Shown piece after piece: positions 8,962-16,891 of a DNA stretch of 64,000 bases. Source of the stretch: Pseudomonas anatoliensis (GTDB taxonomy: Bacteria; Pseudomonadota; Gammaproteobacteria; Pseudomonadales; Pseudomonadaceae); assembly GCF_017976235.1 (NCBI RefSeq), contig NZ_JACVHC010000007.1:62001-126000 (forward strand), given 5' to 3'. Positions within the stretch are counted from its first letter, which is position 1. The number at the start of each line of letters is the position of its first letter. The position numbers and the translations under genes are program-made. The notes beneath the pieces are model-generated. The model did not search any database, had not been told where the DNA came from, and was given only the letters and a program-made list of their open reading frames with translations.

Positions 8962-11319
8962 ATGACCGCCGCCAAAAACCGCATTCTAGAGCTGCGCGCT
9001 GAACTCGATCAGCACAACTACCGTTATCACGTCCTCGATGAGCCGAGCATTCCGGACGCCGAGTACGACCGGTTGTTTCATGAGCTCAAGGCGCTGGAAG
9101 CGGCCAACCCCGACCTGATCACCAGCGATTCGCCGACCCAGCGCGTCGGCAGCGTGGCGCTCACCGCGTTCACGCAGGTGCGTCACGAAGTGCCGATGCT
9201 CAGCCTCGGCAACGCGTTTGAAGAAACCGATATGCGCGAGTTCGACCGTCGGGTGACCGAAGGTCTGGATCTGCCGGCCGGCGATCTGTTCGGTGGCAGT
9301 TCGGTGGTGGAATACAGCTGCGAGCCCAAGCTCGATGGCCTCGCGGTCAGCCTGCTGTATCAGGATGGCGTACTGGTGCGCGGCGCCACGCGCGGTGACG
9401 GCACCACTGGCGAAGACATCAGCGTCAACGTGCGCACGGTGCGCAACATTCCATTGAAACTGCACGGCGAAGGCTGGCCGGCGACCCTGGAAGTGCGTGG
9501 TGAAGTGTTCATGTCCAAGGCCGGTTTCGAGCGCCTCAACGCCTCGCAACTGGAAGTCGGCGGCAAGACCTTCGCCAACCCGCGTAACGCGGCGGCCGGC
9601 AGTCTGCGTCAGCTCGACTCAAAGATCACCGCCAACCGTCCGCTGGAATTCTGCTGCTACGGTATCGGTCAGGTCTCTCACGATATTTCCGATACGCACA
9701 TCGGCAACCTCAAACAGTTGCAGAAGTGGGGCATGCCGATCAGTCATGAACTGAAACTGGCCAAAGGCATTGGCGAATGCCTGGATTACTACCGCGACAT
9801 CGGCGCACGACGCAACTCGCTGACCTACGAAATCGACGGCGTGGTGTTCAAGGTCAACAGCATTGCCGATCAGCGTGAGCTGGGCTTCCGCGCTCGCGAA
9901 CCACGTTGGGCGATCGCGCATAAATTCCCGGCAATGGAAGAACTCACAGAGTTGCTCGACGTGGAATTCCAGGTTGGCCGCACCGGCGCTGTCACCCCGG
10001 TGGCGCGTCTGAAACCGGTCAAGGTTGCGGGCGTTACCGTGGCCAATGCCACGCTGCACAACATGGATGAAGTCGCACGACTGGGCCTGATGATCGGCGA
10101 CACCGTGATCATCCGCCGCGCCGGTGATGTGATTCCGCAAGTGGTACAAGTGGTCACCGAACGCCGTCCGGAAAATGCGCGGCCGGTGGCGATCCCGGAA
10201 AACTGCCCGGTCTGTGGTTCACACGTCGAGCGCACGCAACTGATCAAGCGCAGCAAGGGCAAGGAAACCGTCAGTGAGGGCGCAGTGTATCGCTGCGTCG
10301 GGCGGCTGGCCTGTGGCGCACAACTGAAACAGGCGATCATTCACTTCGTCTCACGTCGTGCGATGGACATCGAAGGCCTGGGCGACAAGAGCGTCGAGCA
10401 ATTGGTCGACGAAGGTCTGGTCAGCTCACCGGCGGATCTTTACGCATTGAAGTTCGATGACATCGTCGATCTGGAAGGCTTCGCCGAAGTCTCCAGCAAC
10501 AAACTGCTGGCAGCCATCGCCGACAGCAAGACGCCGGGGCTGGCGCGCTTCATCTACGCGCTGGGCATTCCCGATGTCGGCGAAGAGACCGCCAAGGTGC
10601 TCGCACGCTCGCTCGGTTCGCTTGAATCTATTCGCAAAGCTGTGCCGTTGGTTCTTACGTACTTACCTGATATTGGTCTTGAGGTGGCACACGAAATTCA
10701 TAGTTTTTTCTTGGATGTGCACAACAATGAGGTAATCGAATCACTGTTGGAGCGAGGGATAAGAATCCAAGATGAGGGTGAGTTGGCTGCTGATCTTGCT
10801 GCCAGTACAACTTTTGATGACCTGTTGAATAAGTTACACATTCCTTTCGTGGGGCCAGGAGGTGCTAAGAAGCTTGCTGTGAAATTTGGCAGCTTGGAGG
10901 AGCTTTTCAAAGCAACGTCTTTTGATTTAAGAGCGGCCTTGCCCGAGAAGCAGGCGACGTCTGTGCTCGATTTTTTTTCTGATGAAAAAAATAAATCGAA
11001 ATCGATTTCTGCAGCAACTCAGTTATCCGAACTAGGTATGCATTGGGATAGCGAGAAAAAAGTCGTCGAAGGCTTGCCGCTGTCCGGCGAGACCTGGGTG
11101 CTGACCGGCAAGGTCGAGTTGATGAGCCGCGATGTCGCTAAAGATCACCTCGAAAGCCTGGGCGCGAAAGTCGCTGGTTCGGTCTCGGCGAAAACTCATT
11201 GCGTGGTTGCAGGCCCCGGCGCCGGTTCCAAGCTGACCAAGGCCAATGAGCTGGGCGTGAAAGTGATGGACGAAGAAACCTTTATCGCCTTCCTCAAAAC
11301 CCACGGCGTCGCCGTTTAA
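8962..11319 (+). CDS. ligA: NAD-dependent DNA ligase LigA
   Basis: LigA seals nicks in replication and repair using NAD. The protein has 785 residues. The adenylation domain carries the catalytic lysine in CEPKLDGLAVS (K at about 123). It is followed by an OB fold, a four-cysteine zinc finger (CPVCGSHVE and CVGRLACG), helix-hairpin-helix repeats, and a C-terminal BRCT domain (GETWVLTGKVELMSRD, about residues 705-785). I chose the ATG at 8962; an upstream in-frame start at 8941 would overlap the terminator hairpin. The protein is longer than the roughly 670 residues of E. coli LigA, as I recall for other pseudomonads. From about 10620 to 11060 the DNA is clearly AT-richer, with codons unlike the rest of the gene. 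Confidence 0.96.
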   Translation: MTAAKNRILELRAELDQHNYRYHVLDEPSIPDAEYDRLFHELKALEAANPDLITSDSPTQRVGSVALTAFTQVRHEVPMLSLGNAFEETDMREFDRRVTEGLDLPAGDLFGGSSVVEYSCEPKLDGLAVSLLYQDGVLVRGATRGDGTTGEDISVNVRTVRNIPLKLHGEGWPATLEVRGEVFMSKAGFERLNASQLEVGGKTFANPRNAAAGSLRQLDSKITANRPLEFCCYGIGQVSHDISDTHIGNLKQLQKWGMPISHELKLAKGIGECLDYYRDIGARRNSLTYEIDGVVFKVNSIADQRELGFRAREPRWAIAHKFPAMEELTELLDVEFQVGRTGAVTPVARLKPVKVAGVTVANATLHNMDEVARLGLMIGDTVIIRRAGDVIPQVVQVVTERRPENARPVAIPENCPVCGSHVERTQLIKRSKGKETVSEGAVYRCVGRLACGAQLKQAIIHFVSRRAMDIEGLGDKSVEQLVDEGLVSSPADLYALKFDDIVDLEGFAEVSSNKLLAAIADSKTPGLARFIYALGIPDVGEETAKVLARSLGSLESIRKAVPLVLTYLPDIGLEVAHEIHSFFLDVHNNEVIESLLERGIRIQDEGELAADLAASTTFDDLLNKLHIPFVGPGGAKKLAVKFGSLEELFKATSFDLRAALPEKQATSVLDFFSDEKNKSKSISAATQLSELGMHWDSEKKVVEGLPLSGETWVLTGKVELMSRDVAKDHLESLGAKVAGSVSAKTHCVVAGPGAGSKLTKANELGVKVMDEETFIAFLKTHGVAV

Positions 11320-11430
11320 GATCAAAAGATCGCAGCCTGCGGCAGCTCCTACAGTATGAGTGTTGCGCCACGCTGATGTGGATGCGCATTGATCCTCTGT
11401 AGGAGCTGCCGCAGGCTGCGATCTTTTGAT
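11320..11430. repeat. REP doublet (copy 2)
   Basis: Inverted pair of the GATCAAAAGATCGCAGCCTGCGG / CCGCAGGCTGCGATCTTTTGAT type, beginning at the ligA stop codon, with a roughly 45-base spacer between the two palindromes. Confidence 0.9.
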
Positions 11431-11506
11431 TTATCCCCAGCAAAGCGCGGGAACGATGTTGTCATGGCAATGATCTAGTCTTGGCAAGCCCCAGGGAGAG
11501 ATCGCC

Positions 11507-12673
11507 ATGTACCGCTTTTTCGAGCAGCTCAGTTCTCGCATCGTCGCGCCGTTCATGGCCGAGTCCTCACGCAATAGCAAAGTCTGGCCGTGCCGTTGCG
11601 GTCAGTCGCTGTTCTTTCGCAACAGCCAATGTCTGGCCTGCAACGCCTTGCTCGGTTATCAACCCGAAGCGAGTCGCCTGACCTCACTGCAACCTGGATC
11701 GCAGGAGGGCATCTGGACACTCGACGCCGACCCTGATGCCGGCTTGTTTCGCCGCTGCGCCAACCTCGACACCGCCGCTGCGTGCAACTGGCTGCTGCCG
11801 TTCAACGGTCACGACGAACTGTGTATCGCCTGCAACCTCAATCGCACCATCCCCGACCTGTCCGTCCCGGAAAACCCCGAGCGCTGGCGCAAAGTCGAAA
11901 TCGCCAAGCGTCGTCTGGTCGCGCAACTGATCACCCTCGGCTTGCGGGTCCTCCCGAAAACCGTGGATGAGGACACCGGGCTGGCCTTTGACTTCATCGG
12001 CGTCGACCTCGAAGGCAATGCGCCCATGACCGGCCACGCCAACGGCCTGATCACCCTCGACATCAAAGAAGCCGACGACGCCCACCGCGAGCAGGTGAGG
12101 GCGCAGATGCACGAGCCGTATCGCACGCTGCTCGGGCATTTTCGTCATGAGGTCGGGCATTACTACTGGGATCGACTGATCGCCAACGGCCCGTGGCTCG
12201 ACTCTTTTCGCAACCTGTTCGGCGACGAGCGCGCCAGCTACGCCGAGGCGCTCGACCGCCACTATCAGCAGGGCGCGCCGCTGGACTGGCCGCAGCACTA
12301 CGTCAGCGCCTACGCGACCATGCATCCATGGGAGGACTGGGCGGAAACCTGGGCGCATTACCTGCACATGATGGACGCCGTCGACACCGCGCTGGGTTTC
12401 GGCATGAGCGCGCGCGAGATGGACTTCGACTATCAGCCTTTTCCGACTAGTACGTTGTACGACCCGGAACACCCCGGTGGGGAGGCGTTCCTGTCATTCG
12501 TCAACGCGTGGATCGAACTGGCAGGCATGCTCAATGAACTGTCACGCAGCATGGGGCAGCCGGATTTCTATCCGTTCGTGTTGCCGGCGCCGGCGATTGC
12601 CAAGCTGCATTTCATTCATCTGGTCATTCAGCAGGCGGGCGGCAGGGCGGATGAAGTATTAGCCGCGCAATAA
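11507..12673 (+). CDS. putative zinc-binding peptidase with N-terminal zinc ribbon
   Basis: A 388-residue protein of unknown physiological role. The N-terminus has a zinc-ribbon-like cysteine set (CRCGQSLFF, then CLAC; about residues 25-45), and a second cysteine pair occurs in LCIACNLNR near residue 108. The core has FRHEVGHYYW, an HEXGH zinc metallopeptidase motif near residue 214, and a downstream acidic segment WEDWAETWAHYLHM that could give a third metal ligand. This architecture matches the zinc-ribbon plus Mx-type putative peptidase family (DUF2248-like). No signal peptide is visible, so it is probably cytoplasmic. It stands alone between two REP doublets. The start has AGGGAGA about 8 bp upstream. 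Confidence 0.8.
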   Translation: MYRFFEQLSSRIVAPFMAESSRNSKVWPCRCGQSLFFRNSQCLACNALLGYQPEASRLTSLQPGSQEGIWTLDADPDAGLFRRCANLDTAAACNWLLPFNGHDELCIACNLNRTIPDLSVPENPERWRKVEIAKRRLVAQLITLGLRVLPKTVDEDTGLAFDFIGVDLEGNAPMTGHANGLITLDIKEADDAHREQVRAQMHEPYRTLLGHFRHEVGHYYWDRLIANGPWLDSFRNLFGDERASYAEALDRHYQQGAPLDWPQHYVSAYATMHPWEDWAETWAHYLHMMDAVDTALGFGMSAREMDFDYQPFPTSTLYDPEHPGGEAFLSFVNAWIELAGMLNELSRSMGQPDFYPFVLPAPAIAKLHFIHLVIQQAGGRADEVLAAQ

Positions 12674-12751
12674 GATCAAAAGATCGCAGCCTTCGGCAGC
12701 TCCTACAGGGGTATGCGCCTCATGTGGGAACTGCCGGAGGCTGCGATCTTT
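12674..12751. repeat. REP doublet (copy 3, degenerate right arm)
   Basis: The left palindrome is canonical. The right one is altered (ATGTGGGAACTGCCGGAGGC) and ends CTTTATG rather than CTTTTGAT, so the pair is decaying. Confidence 0.85.
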
Positions 12752-12793
12752 ATGTCCTTGAACAGACTCATGTTTTTTTATCCGCCCGAACGG

Positions 12794-12821
12794 TTGTAAC
12801 TTCGTCTCAGATAGGTACAAT
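12794..12821 (+). promoter_or_regulatory. sigma-70 type promoter of ffs
   Basis: TTGTAA at 12794-12799 and TACAAT at 12816-12821 are separated by 16 bp. Transcription from about 12828 would leave a leader of about 25 bases before the mature 4.5S RNA, much like the leader removed by RNase P in E. coli. Confidence 0.6.
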
Positions 12822-12853
12822 GGCGCGGCTCGCCGACAGGCAAGCGTCGTTAT

Positions 12854-12963
12854 GGTGACCCCATCGGTCCCCCCGCAACGATTACCCGTGAACCTGGTCA
12901 GATCCGGAAGGAAGCAGCCACAACGGGAACATTGTGTGCCGGGGTGTGGCTGGTGGGGTTACC
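12854..12963 (+). ncRNA. ffs: 4.5S signal recognition particle RNA
   Basis: This RNA forms the bacterial signal recognition particle with Ffh and directs membrane proteins to the translocon. The conserved apical domain is present (GGTCAGATCCGGAAGGAAGC and the following CAGCC, with GTGTGCCGGGGTGT on the other side). The ends pair: GGTGACCCC at 12854 with GGGGTTACC ending at 12963. Length is about 110 bases, close to the 114 of E. coli. Exact ends may differ by a few bases. A promoter lies upstream and a hairpin with a T run downstream. Confidence 0.95.
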
Positions 12964-12992
12964 ACCTTAACGAACAATCGAACGCTTCAACC

Positions 12993-13027
12993 GAACTGCA
13001 TGGGTTTCGCCCACTGCGGTTTTTTTG
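12993..13027 (+). terminator. probable terminator of ffs
   Basis: AACCG with a TGGG/CCCA stem and CGGTT form an imperfect hairpin followed by seven Ts, about 30-60 bases after the 4.5S RNA. Confidence 0.5.
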
Positions 13028-13072
13028 TGCCTGGGATTTATCAAATCAGCACGAATTTCCATGTTGACGATG

Positions 13073-13167
13073 ACCCTGTGGGAGCTGGCTTGCCAGCGAT
13101 AGCGGTGGTCCAGATTCATTTATTTGACTGATATTCCGCCATCGCTGGCAAGCCAGCTCCCACAGGG
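13073..13167. repeat. inverted repeat of a second REP type
   Basis: CCCTGTGGGAGCTGGCTTGC on the left is matched by its reverse complement on the right, with further pairing (CAGCGATAGCGG / CCGCCATCGCTG) around a spacer of roughly 30 bases. It differs in core sequence from the GATCAAAAGATCGCAG family. It lies just downstream of the periplasmic binding protein gene. Confidence 0.85.
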
Positions 13168-13917
13168 TTATGGGGTGTTTTCGGGTTTGCCGGTGTACAG
13201 CCGGATAATCTCATCAATCTCCCCCGACATTTTCATCCGCAGCAACGTGCGCAATATCCTCTGCACTGGCACCTTCGGATCATTCCTCACATAACACCCC
13301 ACATGCTGCTCCTGCAGCACCGCCACACCTTGCAGTTGCTGCTCCGGCGTCAGGCGTTGGTTGAACCAGTCCAGCGTCCACTGGTTGCTCACGGCGTAGC
13401 GATAACGCCCGGCCAACAGTTTTTCCAGCACCTGTTCCTGATTGCGCGCGTCTTCGCGTTGCAGTTGATCGGCATCGAACAGCGGTTGCAGGGTAGGGTA
13501 GGTGTAACCGAGTACGGTGCCGATCGACTGGCGGGGCAGGTCAGCCGGATCGAGTGTGTTCGGCAAACCCTGGCGACTGATCAGCAAATCACGTTGAAAC
13601 AACAGCGGCAGGCTCCAGATGTAATCGCCGGACTGATTCGGCAGCCACGACTGAGCGGCATAGCAACGCACATCAATCTCGCCGTGCTCCATGGCGCTTT
13701 GTACTCGGGCGCGGGGCAGGACGCTGAACTGCGCTGGCACGCCGACCTGAGTGGCCAGGCTGAGCATGATGTCGTAGAGGATGCCTTGTGTCGGTCGGCC
13801 GCGTTCGTATTGCACCATCGGCATCGCCCAGCTGTCGGGCATGGCGAAGCGCAACGGGGTTTGCGCTGCCGTCACATTCAGGCTGATCCCCAGCAGTGCC
13901 CCCACGGCCCAACGCAT
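13168..13917 (-). CDS. periplasmic substrate-binding protein, family 3 type
   Basis: A 249-residue protein with a signal peptide (MRWAVGALLGISLNVTAAQ) and the fold signature of extracellular solute-binding proteins family 3: an opening PLRFAMPDSWAMPMVQY, a GILYDIMLSLATQVG segment and a VLPRARVQSAMEHGEIDV segment. No permease or ATPase gene is adjacent, so it is either an orphan binding protein or a sensor-like protein of the type common in Pseudomonas. The ligand cannot be inferred. It is transcribed away from dnaX; the 145 bp between the two starts probably hold both promoters. Confidence 0.8.
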   Translation of the reverse strand: MRWAVGALLGISLNVTAAQTPLRFAMPDSWAMPMVQYERGRPTQGILYDIMLSLATQVGVPAQFSVLPRARVQSAMEHGEIDVRCYAAQSWLPNQSGDYIWSLPLLFQRDLLISRQGLPNTLDPADLPRQSIGTVLGYTYPTLQPLFDADQLQREDARNQEQVLEKLLAGRYRYAVSNQWTLDWFNQRLTPEQQLQGVAVLQEQHVGCYVRNDPKVPVQRILRTLLRMKMSGEIDEIIRLYTGKPENTP

Positions 13918-14062
13918 AAACGCTCCGGTAATTCCCGATCCCGAGCCGATAAAAGCCTCTGCTGATGCAGCTTAGCCATATTAGAGAAGGACACCGGATG
14001 CAATTTTGCCCTTGCTCCGCTAGCATTAGCCGCTTCAGCTTCCTTCGTTGCGACGGTTTTCG

Positions 14063-16192
14063 ATGAGTTATCAGGTTCTTGCACGTAAATGGCGTCCGCG
14101 CTCGTTCCGCGAAATGGTCGGCCAGACCCATGTGCTCAAGGCTCTGATCAATGCCTTGGACAGCCAGCGGCTGCACCACGCGTACCTGTTCACCGGTACG
14201 CGGGGGGTGGGTAAAACCACTATTGCGCGGATCATTGCCAAATGCCTGAACTGTGAGACAGGTATCACTTCCAGCCCGTGTGGCGAATGTTCGGTGTGCC
14301 GCGAAATCGATGAAGGCCGTTTTGTCGACCTGATCGAGATCGACGCCGCCAGCCGCACCAAGGTCGAAGACACCCGCGAGCTGCTCGATAACGTGCAGTA
14401 CGCGCCGAGCCGTGGGCGCTTCAAGGTCTACCTGATCGACGAAGTGCACATGCTCTCCAGCCATTCCTTCAATGCGCTGCTCAAAACCCTCGAAGAACCG
14501 CCGCCGTACGTCAAGTTCATCCTGGCGACCACTGACCCGCAGAAACTTCCGGCAACGATTCTTTCGCGCTGCCTGCAGTTCTCGCTGAAGAACATGACGC
14601 CTGAGCGCGTGGTCGAGCATTTGACCCACGTCCTCAGTGCCGAAAACGTGCCGTTCGAAGACGACGCGCTGTGGCTGCTGGGTCGTGCCGCTGACGGCTC
14701 GATGCGTGATGCCATGAGCCTGACCGACCAGGCCATCGCGTTTGGCGAAGGCAAGGTTATGGCCACCGACGTGCGGGCGATGCTCGGCACGCTGGATCAC
14801 GGCCAGGTCTACGACGTGCTGCACTCGTTGATCGAGGGCGATGCCAAGGCGTTGCTCGAAGGCGTGCGTCACCTGGCAGAGCAGGGTCCGGACTGGAACG
14901 GCGTGCTTTCGGAAATTCTCAATGTGTTGCACCGCGTGGCCATCGCTCAGGCGTTGCCGGATGGTGTCGATAACGGCCATGGCGACCGTGATCGGGTGTT
15001 GGCATTGGCGCAGGCCTTGCCGGCCGAAGACGTGCAGTTCTATTACCAGATGGGCCTGATCGGGCGCCGCGATTTGCCGCTGGCACCCGACCCGCGTGGC
15101 GGTTTCGAGATGGTTCTGTTGCGAATGCTGGCCTTCAGGCCCGCAGACACCGCGGACGCCCCGAGGCAACCGCTAAAGCCAGTGGGGATCAGCCAGGCCA
15201 CAGTTGATTCCGCAAACTCCGTGGCTGCCGCGCCTAAACCTGCGCCGGTGGTCGCTGCGGCTGTTGCGCCAACGCCAACGCCAGTGGCTGCACCTGCACC
15301 TGCACCTGCGCCAGTGCCAGTGCCGGCTCCAGCGCCAGTCGCCGCACCGGCTCCCGAGCCTGTGGTTGCAGCTGAGCCCGAGCCTGCGCCGGAACCTGAA
15401 CCCGAGCCAGTCGCTGTCGAAGCTGTCATCGATCTGCCCTGGAACGATCCGGTAGAACCTGAGCCCGAGCCGGTGCAGCAACCTGCCGTCGAGCCCATGC
15501 TGGAAACCGCCGCTGAGCAGCCTGATCTGCCGCCGATGCCGCTGCCGACCCCCGACAGCGTCGTCCCTGACGCGCCAGAGTGGGCCGCCGCGCCGATCCC
15601 TGAGCCGAGCGTTGCCGAAGTCGATGCCGCCACACCGGGCATGGACGCGGACGATGAGCCGCCGCTGGATGAGGATTACATCGAGCCGGACATCGATTCG
15701 GCCTACAGTTACCTCGACGAACTGGCCAGCGAACACGCCGCAGAGCCGGCTCCGGAACCCGAGCCAGAGCCCGCCGCGATGCCGGCCACAGGTCTGGCGT
15801 TGCAGTGGCTGGAGTTGTTCCCTAAATTGCCGATCTCCGGCATGACTGGCAGCATCGCCGCCAACTGCACATTGATCGCGGTCGATGGCGACCATTGGTT
15901 GCTGCACCTGGACCCGGCGCACAGTGCTCTGTTCAACGCCACTCAACAGCGTCGTCTCAACGATGCGTTGAACCAGTACCATGGCCGCACGCTGGGCCTG
16001 ACCATCGAACTGATCAAGCCTGAGCAGGAAACCCCGGCACAGGCTGCCTCGCGTCGGCGCGTCAACCGTCAGCGCGAAGCTGAAGAATCGATCCACGGTG
16101 ATCCGTTCATCCAGCAGATGGTTCAGCAGTTCGGCGCGGTCGTGCGAAGCGATACTATTGAACCTGTCGACGCTCTGGTCGCTCAGGGCTAA
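14063..16192 (+). CDS. dnaX: DNA polymerase III subunit tau/gamma
   Basis: The clamp-loader ATPase of the replicative polymerase, 709 residues. The AAA+ part shows Walker A FTGTRGVGKTT, a zinc-binding set (CLNCETGITSSPCGECSVC), DEVHMLSSHS (Walker B) and the ILSRCLQF sensor, within the first about 370 residues. A long Ala/Pro/Glu-rich linker follows (about residues 380-580), encoded by imperfectly repeated GCNCCN/GAGCCN codons. The C-terminus holds the tau domain that contacts DnaB and the polymerase. Start is ATG at 14063; the TTG 15 bp upstream has no better ribosome binding site. I see no obvious A-rich slippery heptamer like that of E. coli. ybaB follows after 68 bp. Confidence 0.96.
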   Translation: MSYQVLARKWRPRSFREMVGQTHVLKALINALDSQRLHHAYLFTGTRGVGKTTIARIIAKCLNCETGITSSPCGECSVCREIDEGRFVDLIEIDAASRTKVEDTRELLDNVQYAPSRGRFKVYLIDEVHMLSSHSFNALLKTLEEPPPYVKFILATTDPQKLPATILSRCLQFSLKNMTPERVVEHLTHVLSAENVPFEDDALWLLGRAADGSMRDAMSLTDQAIAFGEGKVMATDVRAMLGTLDHGQVYDVLHSLIEGDAKALLEGVRHLAEQGPDWNGVLSEILNVLHRVAIAQALPDGVDNGHGDRDRVLALAQALPAEDVQFYYQMGLIGRRDLPLAPDPRGGFEMVLLRMLAFRPADTADAPRQPLKPVGISQATVDSANSVAAAPKPAPVVAAAVAPTPTPVAAPAPAPAPVPVPAPAPVAAPAPEPVVAAEPEPAPEPEPEPVAVEAVIDLPWNDPVEPEPEPVQQPAVEPMLETAAEQPDLPPMPLPTPDSVVPDAPEWAAAPIPEPSVAEVDAATPGMDADDEPPLDEDYIEPDIDSAYSYLDELASEHAAEPAPEPEPEPAAMPATGLALQWLELFPKLPISGMTGSIAANCTLIAVDGDHWLLHLDPAHSALFNATQQRRLNDALNQYHGRTLGLTIELIKPEQETPAQAASRRRVNRQREAEESIHGDPFIQQMVQQFGAVVRSDTIEPVDALVAQG

Positions 16193-16260
16193 TAACTGAA
16201 GGCGTTCGGTGTTAATCGCCGGGCGCTGTTTTTGATCCAAGTACTTTTGAGGTGATTCCC

Positions 16261-16599
16261 ATGATGAAAGGTGGCATGGCCGGCCTGATGAAGCAGGCGC
16301 AGCAGATGCAGGAAAAAATGGCCAAGATGCAGGAAGAACTGGCCAACGCCGAAGTCACCGGTAAAGCCGGTGGCGATATGGTCACCGTGGTGATGACCGG
16401 TCGTCACGACGTGAAAAGCGTGAGCATCGACCCAAGTCTGGTTGAAGGCCTGAGCGAAGACGACAAGGAAATGCTCGAGGCCGTTGTTGCCGCCGCCGTC
16501 AACGACGCCGTGCGCAAGATCGAAGCCAACAGCCAGGAAAAAATGGGCGGCATGACTGCCGGCATGAACCTGCCAGCGGGTATGAAACTGCCATTCTGA
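16261..16599 (+). CDS. YbaB/EbfC family nucleoid-associated protein
   Basis: A 112-residue DNA-binding protein of the YbaB/EbfC family, which forms dimers and binds the nucleoid. The sequence begins MMKGGMAGLMKQAQQMQEKM, a long amphipathic helix, followed by the compact core (GDMVTVVMTGRHDVKSVSID) and a Met/Gly-rich tail. I start at ATG 16261 because GAGGTG lies 7 bp upstream; an in-frame GTG at 16252 falls inside that ribosome binding site. It is in the usual place after dnaX, and is ended by a strong intrinsic terminator. recR, its frequent neighbour, is displaced by an inserted oxidoreductase gene. Confidence 0.93.
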   Translation: MMKGGMAGLMKQAQQMQEKMAKMQEELANAEVTGKAGGDMVTVVMTGRHDVKSVSIDPSLVEGLSEDDKEMLEAVVAAAVNDAVRKIEANSQEKMGGMTAGMNLPAGMKLPF

Positions 16600-16628
16600 T
16601 TCGCCATCCGGCGGCAGATGAGCTACAC

Positions 16629-16658
16629 AAAATGCCAGGCATTGCGCCTGGCATTTTT
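16629..16658 (+). terminator. intrinsic terminator after ybaB
   Basis: A 12-bp perfect stem (AAAATGCCAGGC and its complement) with a five-base loop runs straight into a run of five Ts. It separates the dnaX-ybaB unit from the downstream oxidoreductase. Confidence 0.85.
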
Positions 16659-16708
16659 GTTTCTGGCAGATTTCAACGTGTGTAACAAAATCTTTGCCAG
16701 GCCAGGCT

Positions 16709-16799
16709 CCTGTAGGAGCTGTCGAGTGAAACGAGGCTGCGATCTTTTGATTCGGGCTTTTAAAATCAAAAGATCGCAGCGTGCCGCAACTCCTACATG
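16709..16799. repeat. REP doublet (copy 4, opposite orientation)
   Basis: Here the two palindromes are arranged with their GATCTTTTGAT ends facing inward and the TGTAGGAG cores outward, the reverse of most other copies in the window. It lies in the 292-bp gap between ybaB and the oxidoreductase. Confidence 0.85.
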
Positions 16800-16891
16800 G
16801 ATAGTGTGCAGCGACGAAACATCGAACCCGCCACGGCCACAAAGGTCTGCTCCCTATACCCCGGAATTCATCATTCAAAGGAGACGCTGAC

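Noticed and set aside
12852..13131. Two short open frames over the 4.5S RNA gene
   Set aside because: The DNA there is a structural RNA with its own promoter and terminator, and the frames have no ribosome binding site.
15240..15440. Short direct repeats resembling a CRISPR array
   Set aside because: They are in-frame Ala-Pro and Glu-Pro codons of dnaX, without regular spacers.
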